Assembly (NCBI GenBank): GCA_024763365.1
Contig: JANTFO010000002.1
Location: 1-64,000, forward strand
Source: Flavobacteriaceae bacterium
GTDB lineage: Bacteria > Bacteroidota > Bacteroidia > Flavobacteriales > Flavobacteriaceae
Length of the DNA stretch: 64,000 bases
Direction of reading: 5' to 3'
Translations under genes and position numbers: made by a program
The notes under the pieces: generated by a model
Seen by the model: the letters and a program-made list of their open reading frames with translations, nothing else
Database searches by the model: none
Told to the model about the DNA's origin: nothing
In this document: positions 8,139-17,021 of the stretch, piece by piece
Layout of the letters: the number at the start of each line of letters is the position of its first letter
How positions within the stretch are numbered: position 1 is the first letter of the stretch

Positions 8139-8992
8139 TAGTACAGGTGTAGCAGTTCAAAGAACTCGTGCCGGGCTACCTCCGGATTGTTTTGATAGAA
8201 CTCTTCGGAAACATTGAAATTATCAACTTGAAGAAAGTCAATATTTCGCACATATTTATAAGTAATTTCGTAAAGTGGTGAACCTTCTTCAATATCACCT
8301 AAGAATGTCAAGGTTTGTACATCAGGGTTGAGCATAAGTTGTTCCAAGGCAAACAAGATATAGTAAATAAAATCTTCTCTGGTGTAAAACAAAAAGCTAT
8401 TGTACAATTGTAATTTGCTATAACTGATATAAATGATGTCCAGGCTATTGCCGGAAACGTTCACAAAAAAATGCTTTTCTAATGGGTTTTTATGATACTT
8501 CAAGAGGTTTGAAAGTAACACAGCAGCACTATGTGTAAAAGAAAAATCAGGGTGGACAGTTTTAAAAAAATCATTGACATTTTGAAAGGAGATATACAAG
8601 TTTTTTGATTCATTTTCCAAAACCGGCTCTACTTCTATCATATCATCTTCCAGCACTTTTACCGAATACTTCAAGTAGTCTTCCTGAAATTCTTTATTGT
8701 ACAAAGCCTCCGGAACTAATACAGCCAAACTGTTTTTGTGACATACCTGAACAGATTCAAATGATGCGGAAAGCACTTCATCTTTTTTAAAAACTTCCTG
8801 TACGTAATCTAAAAGTTGTTCGGGTGTTAAAGCACGACTATCAAAAGTATAAGACTTGAGACCTATAACATCTGCCAGGTCTTTATCAAAGATACCATAA
8901 TCCAATCCATTTAAACTTAAATAAATGGACAGATGGCTAATTTCAAAATTTGTTGCCGGGAAATTATTTGTCTGCTTCTTGAGCTGTATCAT
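8138..8992 (-). CDS. DUF3822 family protein
   Basis: This protein has 284 residues from the second possible start. A longer form from 9025 would add 11 residues but deepen the overlap with the upstream gene from 29 to 62 bases, so I prefer 8992. The sequence fits DUF3822, a Bacteroidota family encoded next to rsmD. The order of segments (LSIYLSLNGLDYGI near the start, HFFVNVSGNSLDIIYISYSK in the middle, TLTFLGDIEEGSPLYE late) is reminiscent of the actin/Hsp70 fold with two phosphate loops; that is inference. No catalytic role is known. The stop overlaps the rsmD start by one base, implying a linked role in ribosome or RNA work. Confidence 0.75.
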   Translation of the reverse strand: MIQLKKQTNNFPATNFEISHLSIYLSLNGLDYGIFDKDLADVIGLKSYTFDSRALTPEQLLDYVQEVFKKDEVLSASFESVQVCHKNSLAVLVPEALYNKEFQEDYLKYSVKVLEDDMIEVEPVLENESKNLYISFQNVNDFFKTVHPDFSFTHSAAVLLSNLLKYHKNPLEKHFFVNVSGNSLDIIYISYSKLQLYNSFLFYTREDFIYYILFALEQLMLNPDVQTLTFLGDIEEGSPLYEITYKYVRNIDFLQVDNFNVSEEFYQNNPEVARHEFFELLHLY

Positions 8993-9695
8993 AAAGTGGC
9001 GGCCAGTTACCACTGTCTTTGACATCTTCCAGGTTACCTACGGAAATATATTCACCTCTAACCTCGTCCACGCCCAACACAGCTTTTTCCTGTTTAATCA
9101 TATTATGGTTTAAACCTTCAAGCACTAAAGCCTTATCTACTCTAGCTTCAAAAACAGGTGTCTTGATACTTGTAGGGCCTTTTTCTACATAACCCGTAGC
9201 CAGCTCGAAATTGGCATCCGTACCGGGCACATGCATCATGTTTTTGTAGTCTACATTTTTAAATTCTCTGGCTACCATAGTCCAGCCCACAGTATCAACT
9301 TTTTTGTATTCTTTAGCTACTTCAACCCCTCTTTCAACGACCATTTTTACCATTTCTCTTTCACTAATCACCGGGAAACTGTCGTTTTCAATAAAACTGA
9401 TCAACTTATTGAAATCATTGGTGTAATCCCCTTTTCCTTTTTTATAGGCTAATTCCGCATCACGTATCACTTTTAACCGGTCAATGACTTTAGCATAGCG
9501 TTTTACCTTTTCATTATTGAATTCTATGTTTCCTACAACGCCTCTATATATTTTATAGCCTAAAAAAATGGCTGCTACAAACAATAAAAGTGAAATGATC
9601 CAATGTACTTTACGAGGCACATATTCCACAATAACTTTTGCTAATAGTAAAAAAAGTAAAATGAGGCCGAGTAAGAGTAAAATAAACTTTAACAT
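8964..9695 (-). CDS. Conserved membrane protein of unknown function
   Basis: I do not recognise this 243-residue protein. It has two membrane spans at the N-terminus (about 3-24 and 33-50), a coiled or helical stretch (about 60-110) and a soluble C-terminal region of about 190 residues with no cysteines or obvious catalytic motif. KVIRDAELAYKKGKGDYTND resembles the helix-loop region of pseudopilin-like proteins, but no prepilin cleavage site is present. It heads the DUF3822-rsmD run and overlaps DUF3822, so the three are probably made together. A -7 box lies at 9725-9732. Confidence 0.65.
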   Translation of the reverse strand: MLKFILLLLGLILLFLLLAKVIVEYVPRKVHWIISLLLFVAAIFLGYKIYRGVVGNIEFNNEKVKRYAKVIDRLKVIRDAELAYKKGKGDYTNDFNKLISFIENDSFPVISEREMVKMVVERGVEVAKEYKKVDTVGWTMVAREFKNVDYKNMMHVPGTDANFELATGYVEKGPTSIKTPVFEARVDKALVLEGLNHNMIKQEKAVLGVDEVRGEYISVGNLEDVKDSGNWPPLYDTAQEADK

Positions 9696-9724
9696 GATGA
9701 ATACGAAATTTAATTGTTACCTCG

Positions 9725-9732
9725 CAAATTTA
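9725..9732 (-). promoter_or_regulatory. -7 promoter box for the membrane protein-DUF3822-rsmD run
   Basis: The minus strand reads TAAATTTG 30 bases upstream of the start at 9695. No good -33 partner is seen. Confidence 0.45.
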
Positions 9733-9822
9733 AAAAAAAAATTCAGATGTAATTTTATATTTTTCACCAATTTGTATTGTAGAAAAATAAATAATTTATA
9801 AAAATATCTTTCCTTTGCCACT

Positions 9823-11250
9823 ATGATCAAAAGTGCTGCAACTTTTTTTAGCCATCTCAGTAAAGAATTTCCCCATGAGCCTACTAAACTTCAAAAAGAG
9901 CTCCTAAGGGATTTTTCGGCTTTTATCTTTGATCCTGACAGGCACAGCTTGTTTTTACTCAAAGGTTATGCCGGCACAGGTAAAACGACTACTGTAAGTA
10001 CTATCGTCAACAATTTATGGCATACGGGAAAGAAAGCCGTATTACTGGCCCCTACCGGTAGAGCTGCAAAAGTGATTGGGAATTATTCGGGAAGAGAAGC
10101 CTTTACCATACACAAAAAGATCTATAACCCCAGACGAAGCAAAGGTGGAGGGGTCAATTTTGTTTTAAAGAAAAATACCCATACCAATACCTTGTTTTTT
10201 GTAGATGAAGCTTCCATGATCCCTGAAAAATCGGATGACCAAAGCCATTTCAAAAATATGTCTCTCTTACAAGACCTGATGGATTATGTCTATGGTGGCA
10301 TTAACTGCAAACTGGTATTAATAGGTGATACAGCACAGCTTCCTCCAGTAAAATTAGTCATTAGTCCGGCCTTAAATACCGATATTCTTACCTTACAACA
10401 CAACAAAGAAGTCAACGAAATAGAATTGACCGAAGTGATGCGTCAAGATAAGAAATCCGGTATTCTGGTCAACGCCACCACTCTTCGTAATAAAATTGCC
10501 GGATTTGAAACAGATGATTATATATTTGACATTAGTCTGCCGGAAGTTATCAGGCTATATGATGGTTATGATATACAGGACGCCATACAAAGTTCCTATG
10601 ATCAAAACAGTTTTGAGGATACCTGTATCATCGTCCGTTCTAATAAAAGAGCCAATCAATACAACCAACAGATCCGGACAAAAATTCGCGGCCTGGAAAG
10701 TGATATCACAGCCGGAGATTATATTATGGTTGTCAAAAATAACTATTATTGGCTGGACGAGTATTCAGAAGCAGGGTTTATAGCCAATGGGGATACTTGT
10801 GAGATTATGTCAATAGAAAAAAGGGTACAGCTTTTCGGTTTTCACTTTGCACATGCCACTGTTAGAATGATAGACTATCCCAAACAAAAACCGGTAAGTG
10901 TAGTTTTACTTTTAGACACACTCACTTCTACCTCTGCCTCTTTGACTTATGAACAAAGTAATCAACTCTATCAGGAAATAGCGAAAGATTATGCCCATTT
11001 AAAATCGAAATACAAGATATTCCAAAGCATTAAGGAAAACAAATATTTCAACGCCCTTCAGATCAAATTTTCCTATGCCATGACTTGTCATAAATCTCAG
11101 GGGGGGCAGTGGAAGAATGTTTTTGTTGAAAAGCCCTGGCTGCCTGATGGGCAAAATATCGAATATTGGCGTTGGTTATATACAGCCTTGACAAGAGCAC
11201 AGGAAAAACTATACCTGATAGGTTTTTCAGATAGTGATTTTGTATCTTAG
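9823..11250 (+). CDS. RecD-like ATP-dependent DNA helicase (SF1)
   Basis: The 475-residue protein is a superfamily 1 helicase. Motif I is GYAGTGKTT (48-56), followed by motif Ia (LLAPTGRAAKV, 74-84), Walker B FVDEASM (126-132), motif III (VLIGDTAQLPPV) and a UvrD_C_2-type end with SYAMTCHKSQGGQW and YTALTRAQEKLYLIGF (motif VI). It is shorter than RecD2 and lacks the RecB/RecC partners, so it is a standalone 5'-3' helicase of the kind common in Bacteroidota, with a presumed role in DNA repair. dacB follows 18 bases downstream, so cotranscription is likely. Confidence 0.85.
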   Translation: MIKSAATFFSHLSKEFPHEPTKLQKELLRDFSAFIFDPDRHSLFLLKGYAGTGKTTTVSTIVNNLWHTGKKAVLLAPTGRAAKVIGNYSGREAFTIHKKIYNPRRSKGGGVNFVLKKNTHTNTLFFVDEASMIPEKSDDQSHFKNMSLLQDLMDYVYGGINCKLVLIGDTAQLPPVKLVISPALNTDILTLQHNKEVNEIELTEVMRQDKKSGILVNATTLRNKIAGFETDDYIFDISLPEVIRLYDGYDIQDAIQSSYDQNSFEDTCIIVRSNKRANQYNQQIRTKIRGLESDITAGDYIMVVKNNYYWLDEYSEAGFIANGDTCEIMSIEKRVQLFGFHFAHATVRMIDYPKQKPVSVVLLLDTLTSTSASLTYEQSNQLYQEIAKDYAHLKSKYKIFQSIKENKYFNALQIKFSYAMTCHKSQGGQWKNVFVEKPWLPDGQNIEYWRWLYTALTRAQEKLYLIGFSDSDFVS

Positions 11251-11268
11251 CCCGCATTTTAGACTTTT

Positions 11269-12516
11269 ATGAAAATACATGTTAACATATATTACTTTGT
11301 GATTATTGGACTTGCCGGTATATTTTTTACCTCATGTAATGCCCCTAAAAAAACAGTCCTTAAGAGCTTGGAAAACAACAAACACTTCAGTGGATTTGTT
11401 CTTTACGAACCTGAAAAAGAACAAACTTTAGTATCTTATAATGCAGATAAGTATTTCACACCTGCCAGCACATTAAAACTTTTTACACTTTATGTATCTC
11501 TAAAAAGCTTATCGGACAGCATTGCATCTATTAGTTATTATGAAACGGACAGAAGCCTGTATTTCAAAGCTTTAGGCGACCCTTCTTTTTTATATGACAG
11601 TTTACCGAACAACACCTATGATTTTCTGTCAAATACATCTAAAGAACTCATTTTAGTACCGCAGCCATTTGAGGACTTCATTTATGGGGACGGCTGGCAA
11701 TGGGATGATTTTCAATACTATTATATGCCTGAAAAAAGCCAATTTCCCCTATATGGCAATCTTGCTTTTTTAAATGAAAATGTGATTAGTCCAGTTTACT
11801 TTTCAGAAAATCTTTCCCATAAAAAGGGAAATAATTTCCGTAGAGATTTTTATGAAAATATTTTTTACACTGACAGTTCCTCTACCCTTGTACCTTTCAA
11901 AACTTCCATTGAGCTATCCAGACAACTATTGAGTGATACGCTTAAAAAACCTGTATATATTTCAGAATCCATAGAAGAAGTAGTATTTACCCCTTATATA
12001 AGTACACCTACCTTGCCTTTATATCACCGATTGATGGATGAAAGTGAAAATTTTATAGCCGAACAACTCTTCCTGATGATTGCCAAAGAAAAAACAGATA
12101 CTTTTTCTGTTAAAAACAGCATACAATTTGCGTTGGACAGCTTGCTCACAGATATGCCGGGCAAAGCCAAATGGGTTGATGCTTCGGGGCTTTCGCGATA
12201 TAATCTTATCAGCCCGGATCAAATGTTATACCTGCTAAAAAAAATGAACATTGATTTTGAAAGAACTTTTTTGAAAAATATACTACCTAAAAACGGTGAG
12301 AAAGGAAGCCTGCAAAAATGGTATCCATCCTCGGATACCTATTTGTATGCTAAAACAGGTTCACTCTCTAACCAACACAACCTATCTGGCTTTATAGAAA
12401 CAAAAAAAGGAAAATGGCTAATATTTAGCTATATGAACAACAACTATATGCAAGATAGTAAATATGTCAGGCAAGAAATGAATGAGATTTTACAATATAT
12501 CTACCATACCTATTAA
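11269..12516 (+). CDS. dacB: D-alanyl-D-alanine carboxypeptidase/endopeptidase (PBP4, S13)
   Basis: The 415-residue protein is a lipoprotein by its lipobox (FTSC, C23). It has the three penicillin-binding motifs: S67-T-L-K70 (SxxK), S259-E-N261 (SxN, in the DESENFIAEQ context typical of PBP4) and K362-T-G364. The family removes the terminal D-Ala from peptidoglycan stem peptides and can cut crosslinks. Its length is near that of E. coli PBP4. The lipoprotein anchor suggests it works at the outer or inner membrane face of the periplasm. It follows the helicase gene closely. Confidence 0.87.
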   Translation: MKIHVNIYYFVIIGLAGIFFTSCNAPKKTVLKSLENNKHFSGFVLYEPEKEQTLVSYNADKYFTPASTLKLFTLYVSLKSLSDSIASISYYETDRSLYFKALGDPSFLYDSLPNNTYDFLSNTSKELILVPQPFEDFIYGDGWQWDDFQYYYMPEKSQFPLYGNLAFLNENVISPVYFSENLSHKKGNNFRRDFYENIFYTDSSSTLVPFKTSIELSRQLLSDTLKKPVYISESIEEVVFTPYISTPTLPLYHRLMDESENFIAEQLFLMIAKEKTDTFSVKNSIQFALDSLLTDMPGKAKWVDASGLSRYNLISPDQMLYLLKKMNIDFERTFLKNILPKNGEKGSLQKWYPSSDTYLYAKTGSLSNQHNLSGFIETKKGKWLIFSYMNNNYMQDSKYVRQEMNEILQYIYHTY

Positions 12517-12524
12517 TGAAGCCT

Positions 12525-12563
12525 TATACTTCGACTGGGCTCAGTACAAGTAGTGGGATAGAA
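12525..12563. repeat. Degenerate dispersed palindromic element
   Basis: The sequence after dacB contains ACTTCGACTGGGCTCAGTAC, a type of word found in dispersed intergenic palindromes of Bacteroidota. Only one arm is well kept here, so this is probably a decayed copy. A relative with both arms lies at 56232-56308. Confidence 0.35.
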
Positions 12564-12621
12564 CAAAAAAAACCTCTACAAAAGTAAGAGATTTAATATC
12601 AAACAATTAATATATATTCGT

Positions 12622-13176
12622 ATGAAGAGAATATTAGGAAATATTTGGCTTTGGCTATCGGGTTGGAAAAGTGATTACCGGCAAGAACTAAGAGTGGAAA
12701 AGTCTGTGATGATTGCAGCTCCACATACCTCAAACTGGGATTTGATCTATGCTTTGGCGGTTTTTTGGAAATTTAAGATACCAGTCCGGTTTTTTATTAA
12801 AGATTCTTTTACTAAAGGACCTCATGGGTGGTTTTTTAAAATGCTGGGAGCCATTGGTGTTGACAGGAGTAAAAAAGGAAATTTGGTGGATTTTGCTGTG
12901 CAGGTTTTACAGGAAAGAGACAAAATCGTACTACTCGTTCCTGCAGAAGGTACACGTTCAAAGGTAGATAAATGGAAAACAGGTTTTTATCATATCGCTA
13001 AAAAAGCTAAAGTGCCAGTATTGCTTGGTTATTTGGATTATAAAAAGAAAATTGCCGGTGTAGGTGATAAGGTGAAACTAACAGATAATTACCAAAAAGA
13101 CATGCAAAAAATTCAAGATTTTTATGCAAAGATTTCAGCAAAACATCCTGAGCAATACAATCCGAATATTTATTGA
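12622..13176 (+). CDS. 1-acylglycerol-3-phosphate acyltransferase-like protein
   Basis: The 184-residue protein shows the acyltransferase motifs of the PlsC family: H35-TSNW-D40 (HX4D), GAIGVDRSKKG near 77-86, and PAEGTRSK (107-114). These enzymes pass an acyl chain to a lysophospholipid or related acceptor at the cytoplasmic membrane. It is shorter than PlsC (about 240 residues) and lacks an N-terminal membrane span; such short forms are common in Bacteroidota and may use a different acceptor. It is transcribed alone, with a short noncoding gap after dacB. Confidence 0.8.
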   Translation: MKRILGNIWLWLSGWKSDYRQELRVEKSVMIAAPHTSNWDLIYALAVFWKFKIPVRFFIKDSFTKGPHGWFFKMLGAIGVDRSKKGNLVDFAVQVLQERDKIVLLVPAEGTRSKVDKWKTGFYHIAKKAKVPVLLGYLDYKKKIAGVGDKVKLTDNYQKDMQKIQDFYAKISAKHPEQYNPNIY

Positions 13177-13179
13177 TTA

Positions 13180-13323
13180 TTATTCTGCTTGGTCAACAAC
13201 AATCTCTTGTTGAGCTTGAGAAGCAGCATCGGCTGTCATACCACAACCTTTCTTTTTACTGCCACAAGAAGCTAATGCAGTTAATATAAAAGCAAATAAG
13301 AATATATACACTATTTTTTTCAT
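13180..13323 (-). CDS. Small lipoprotein (47 residues)
   Basis: The minus strand from 13323 encodes 47 residues that begin MKKIVYIFLFAFILTALASC, a clear lipoprotein signal with a lipobox (LASC). The mature part is short and polar: SKKKGCGMT, then a run rich in Ala, Gln and Glu. Two further features support a real gene: a good signal peptide and the stop placed just after acidic residues, as in other small Bacteroidota lipoproteins. It sits convergent with the acyltransferase gene, only four bases apart. No function can be assigned. Confidence 0.7.
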   Translation of the reverse strand: MKKIVYIFLFAFILTALASCGSKKKGCGMTADAASQAQQEIVVDQAE

Positions 13324-13483
13324 CGGTTCTTTGTTTGTTGCGAAAATACTCATTTATTTTACAAAACGACAAAAAGCGGAAAAAATTATCCTAAAGGGTT
13401 AATTGTTAATAGTTATTAGAACTCCGTGTAATTAGAACCATACCTGCTTTCTCAGGCAACTAAAGACTAACGACTAACGAACA

Positions 13484-14362
13484 TCACCCGGCAGCTAATT
13501 TATGTAAGGTGTATTCAATCAATGCTTCGACCGATTTGTATGGGTCCTTACTAAAAGTTCCATTTGCACGATTGGCGATAATACAATTCATAGAACAAGC
13601 TCTATGACCCAACAACTTTGACAATCCATAGATAGCGGAAGTTTCCATTTCAAGATTGGTCACTCTATGACCCTGATACTCAAAATCTGCGATTTTATCA
13701 TTTAAATCCGCATCTTGTACCGGCAGGCGTAAAACACGTCCTTGAGGCCCATAAAACCCTCCGGCAGTACCGGTAATACCTGCATGCACTCTGGGACTGT
13801 CAAATAATAAATCTCCTAATGCAGGATCATTTTGTACAATATAAGGTTTGGCTTTTTCAGTTGCCCAAGCAGTGTGTTTAACAAAAGCATCTGACATGGC
13901 TTCCTCAATTATGGAACCTGTTTGGTATGACCAGATCATTCCCTCCATTCCTAAACCATAATCCGCTACCACAAAGTCATCAACAGGTATATCTTTTTGC
14001 AATGAACCTGAAGTGCCTATTCGCACAATAGTCAGTTGCGTATGCTTTTCTTTTACCGCTCTTTTTTCCAGATCAATATTGACAAGTGCGTCCAATTCAT
14101 TCATGACAATATCAATATTGTCAGGACCTATTCCGGTAGAGATCACAGACATTTTTTTTCCTTTGTAGGTACCCGTTACCGTTTTAAATTCCCTTTTTTG
14201 AGTTTCAAAAATGATCTCATCAAAATGTTTGGAAACTTTGTTTACCCTGTTTTGATCACCCACAAAAATGATGGTATGGGCTATATTTTCCGGCTTAAGG
14301 TTTAAGTGATATACACTCCCATCCGGGTTTAACACCAACTCCGATTCTGCTATTCTACTCAT
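13484..14362 (-). CDS. Nucleoside phosphorylase (uridine phosphorylase-like)
   Basis: The 292-residue protein belongs to the PNP/UDP family. Diagnostic parts are IVRIGTSGSLQKDIPVDDFV (phosphate-binding), YGLGMEGMIWSYQ, and NLEMETSAIYGLSKLLGHRA, where M and E contact the ribose. Family enzymes split nucleosides with phosphate to give a base and ribose-1-phosphate. LEMETSAIYGL resembles uridine phosphorylase more than hexameric PNP, but base specificity is not secured from sequence. A perfect -7 box (14383-14390) lies just upstream; the gene appears monocistronic. Confidence 0.8.
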   Translation of the reverse strand: MSRIAESELVLNPDGSVYHLNLKPENIAHTIIFVGDQNRVNKVSKHFDEIIFETQKREFKTVTGTYKGKKMSVISTGIGPDNIDIVMNELDALVNIDLEKRAVKEKHTQLTIVRIGTSGSLQKDIPVDDFVVADYGLGMEGMIWSYQTGSIIEEAMSDAFVKHTAWATEKAKPYIVQNDPALGDLLFDSPRVHAGITGTAGGFYGPQGRVLRLPVQDADLNDKIADFEYQGHRVTNLEMETSAIYGLSKLLGHRACSMNCIIANRANGTFSKDPYKSVEALIEYTLHKLAAG

Positions 14363-14382
14363 AGGATTAGATTAAAAAAAGG

Positions 14383-14390
14383 CAAATGTA
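14383..14390 (-). promoter_or_regulatory. -7 promoter box for the nucleoside phosphorylase
   Basis: The minus strand reads TACATTTG about 20 bases upstream of the start. The -33 position shows no TTTG. Confidence 0.5.
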
Positions 14391-14482
14391 ATAAAATTAA
14401 GAATTACGATTTGCTAATTTCGAATATAAAAGTTTCTGTCATCACATGTCAAGTCAAACATCTCATGTCTCGCAACTTACCT

Positions 14483-15487
14483 CTAATGAAGTATCTTAAA
14501 CAATAACTCTTTCATCAAATCTGCATCACTAAGATCTCTGGCACCTACCCCCTTGCTTTTGACATCTGATTCTCTTAAATAGCTGATGACTTGTGATACT
14601 TTACGCATGGGATAATTCTTACCTGCCGTAATATAATCTTGTATGAAAAAAGGATGTACACCCAAGGCGGCAGCCACTTTTTTCGGATCATTTTTATTAG
14701 GTAACGCGTGGTATTGTAATAATTGCGTAAAAAAACTGAGCAGCAGCGCTAAGGTGACAACTACAGGATTACTCTTTGGATTTTGGGCAAAGTAATTGAT
14801 GATCTGATTGGCTTTAACCACATTTTTCACACCAATGGCTTTACGAAGTTCGAAATTGTTAAAATCCTTACTAATTCCGATATGCTCTTCCACATCTATA
14901 GCATTGATCGCTGAGCCTTTAGGTAAAACTATCATCAATTTATCAAGCTCGTTAGCTATTTTATGCAGGTCAGTTCCTAGAAACTCTACCAACATTTGTG
15001 TTGCTTTAGGTTCTATGCTAAAAGCCTTGGCTTTTATATAAGAATTGATCCATGTAGGCACTTGATTTTCGTATAGCTTCTTCCCTTCAAAAAGCACACC
15101 TACCTTAGACAACTTTTTAAATACACTTTTTCGTTTATCGGGTTTTTTGTGTTTATAGTTGAAAACTATAGTCGTCGTAGGTTGCACATTTTCAAAATAG
15201 CTTGCAAACTTTTCAAAAGACTTTGCAAGATCCTGTGCTTCCTTTACTATGATTACCTGACGTTCCGCCATCATAGGAAAACGTTTGGCATGAGTAATGA
15301 GTTCTTCCACACTGGTATCTCTCCCATAAATGATCATCTGATTAAAGCTTTTTTCATCTTCTTTTAGCATATTCTTTTCAATATAATCTGAAATGGTATC
15401 GATGAAATAGTCCTCCTCACCATATAAAAAATAGACTGGGCTTATGTCACCATTATCTATATTTGATATTATCTCATTAGCTGTCAT
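14483..15487 (-). CDS. holA: DNA polymerase III delta subunit
   Basis: The 334-residue protein fits HolA: the N-terminal segment YFLYGEEDYFIDTISDYI, the middle VIIVKEAQDL strand, and the C-terminal collar with LLSFFTQLLQYHAL and a DSDV-like KGVGARDLSDADLMKELLF tail. The delta subunit opens the sliding clamp in the clamp loader. There is no Walker A, as expected for delta. It diverges from the HsdR-N-like gene across a 64-base gap. Confidence 0.88.
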   Translation of the reverse strand: MTANEIISNIDNGDISPVYFLYGEEDYFIDTISDYIEKNMLKEDEKSFNQMIIYGRDTSVEELITHAKRFPMMAERQVIIVKEAQDLAKSFEKFASYFENVQPTTTIVFNYKHKKPDKRKSVFKKLSKVGVLFEGKKLYENQVPTWINSYIKAKAFSIEPKATQMLVEFLGTDLHKIANELDKLMIVLPKGSAINAIDVEEHIGISKDFNNFELRKAIGVKNVVKANQIINYFAQNPKSNPVVVTLALLLSFFTQLLQYHALPNKNDPKKVAAALGVHPFFIQDYITAGKNYPMRKVSQVISYLRESDVKSKGVGARDLSDADLMKELLFKILH

Positions 15488-15551
15488 ATATCTAATTCAA
15501 TTTTTAAGTCAAACAAATGGAAAAATCATAATTATATCGTATTTTTACCCT

Positions 15552-15992
15552 ATGATACGTTTAAATTTTCCATCTTATACTTTCAAAACCAAAAATATAG
15601 AAAATAAACCGTATATCTGGGATGTAGTGAGAAAAAAATATATCATTATTACGCCCGAGGAATGGGTAAGGCAGCACGTCATTAATTATCTTATTGAAGA
15701 AAAACGTTACCCTCCCCAATGGATGAGTGTTGAACGACAATTTACCATCAACGGTCAACATAAACGTGCAGATATCGTAGTACATAACAAAGCGCTATTA
15801 CCACACATTATCGTAGAATGTAAAGCCCCAAATATCAAAATAACTCAAGAAACTTTTGACCAGATAGCCCGTTATAACTTATCTCTTGATGCCAGCTATT
15901 TGATGATTACCAATGGTTTACAACATTTCTACTGTCAAATGGACTTTGAAAAAGAAACCTATGTGTTTTTACAAGATCTACCGGAATATTAG
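15552..15992 (+). CDS. Type I restriction HsdR N-terminal-like protein (orphan)
   Basis: The preferred start at 15552 gives 146 residues; a longer frame would overlap holA. The fold is that of HSDR_N_2: RADIVVHNKALLPHIIVECK contains the nuclease pattern D-x(n)-E-x-K (here IVECKAP), and the protein ends with a short WMSVE-type N-terminal part upstream. It has no helicase domain and no hsdM or hsdS neighbours, so it is not a working type I enzyme. A single-domain version beside holA is common in Bacteroidota. A nuclease role is plausible from the E-x-K, but unproven. Confidence 0.75.
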   Translation: MIRLNFPSYTFKTKNIENKPYIWDVVRKKYIIITPEEWVRQHVINYLIEEKRYPPQWMSVERQFTINGQHKRADIVVHNKALLPHIIVECKAPNIKITQETFDQIARYNLSLDASYLMITNGLQHFYCQMDFEKETYVFLQDLPEY

Positions 15993-16002
15993 TTGCTAGT
16001 GG

Positions 16003-16129
16003 CTTCGATACATCCTGAAATTAGCCAGCCTGTGGCAGTCAGATTCAGTGCACTCAGCCACCTCTAACCTATAATTTTAGGTCATTGAGTGAATTTTACG
16101 ACGAAGGAGTAAAATTAGTATCGAAATGA
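16003..16129. repeat. Imperfect palindromic element
   Basis: An outer inverted pair, TTCGATAC (near 16004) and GTATCGAA (16119-16126), encloses an inner imperfect pair, CACTCAGCCACC and GGTCATTGAGTG. No open frame or -7 box lies inside. It looks like a dispersed intergenic palindrome and may end transcription of the flanking convergent genes. Confidence 0.45.
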
Positions 16130-16145
16130 CCGATTCTATATATCT

Positions 16146-17021
16146 TTACTTCTTCTTCCCCCTGATCATGGCCTCCAGCATATCCCACATGTGTTCCGGG
16201 ATAGCTTCGAGCATATTGAATTCACCGGCACCTTTTAGCCATTCGCCACCATCTATAGTGATCACTTCCCCGTTGACAAATGCAGAGAAATCACTCATCA
16301 AGTAGGCAGCTAAATTAGCTAACTCTTGATGTTCACCTACCCTGCCCACCGGGATTTTCTTTTTAAAGTCAAATTTTTCTTTCAAATCACCGGGTAAAAG
16401 CCTGTCCCAAGCCCCTTTGGTAGGGAATGGACCGGGCGCAATGGCATTAAAACGGATACCATATTTTGCCCATTCTACTGCCAAAGAACGTGTCATTGCC
16501 AGTACACCGGCTTTTGCGGTAGCAGAAGGCACCACATAAGCCGAACCTGTCCAGGCATAAGTCGTCACGATATTGAGCACAGTGGCTTGTTCTTGTTTTT
16601 CTTTGATCCAGTGTTTCCCGAAAGCCAGCGTGCAATTCTTGGTGCCTTTTAGCACTATATCTATGATCACATCAAAAGCTCCGGCAGATAATCGTTCCGT
16701 GGGGCTGATGAAGTTTCCTGCCGCATTGTTAAGCAGGCCATCTACCCTACCCCATTTTTCCAAAACAGCTTGTAGCATTTCCTCTACTTGATGGTATTGC
16801 CTAACATCACAGGCTACCGCTAGCACTTCGCCTCCGGTTTTTTGGTGTAGTTCTTGCGCCGTTTTTTCTAACTTTTCCAAATTTCTGGAAGTAATAGCTA
16901 CTCTGGCTCCGAGTTGTAAAAAGTATATGCTCATCGCTTTTCCAAGACCACTTCCGCCTCCGGTTACGACGATTACTTTGTTTTTAAGGCTACCTTCTTT
17001 AAGCATGGGTTGGGTATACAT
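16146..17021 (-). CDS. SDR oxidoreductase, 2,4-dienoyl-CoA reductase type
   Basis: The 291-residue protein is a short-chain dehydrogenase with the Rossmann motif VTGGGSGLGKA (20-30) and NNAAGNF. The usual YxxxK is replaced by PSATAK, which matches the mammalian-type 2,4-dienoyl-CoA reductase subgroup, where the active-site tyrosine lies elsewhere. VVPSATAKAGVLAMTRSLAV and NAIAPGPFPTKGAWDRL support that subgroup. The enzyme would use NADPH to reduce dienoyl-CoA during unsaturated fatty acid breakdown. No other beta-oxidation gene is nearby. Confidence 0.82.
   Translation of the reverse strand: MYTQPMLKEGSLKNKVIVVTGGGSGLGKAMSIYFLQLGARVAITSRNLEKLEKTAQELHQKTGGEVLAVACDVRQYHQVEEMLQAVLEKWGRVDGLLNNAAGNFISPTERLSAGAFDVIIDIVLKGTKNCTLAFGKHWIKEKQEQATVLNIVTTYAWTGSAYVVPSATAKAGVLAMTRSLAVEWAKYGIRFNAIAPGPFPTKGAWDRLLPGDLKEKFDFKKKIPVGRVGEHQELANLAAYLMSDFSAFVNGEVITIDGGEWLKGAGEFNMLEAIPEHMWDMLEAMIRGKKK

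Noticed and set aside
15552-15992. A type I restriction system
   Set aside because: Only a single HsdR-N-type domain is present; no hsdM, hsdS or helicase part is nearby.
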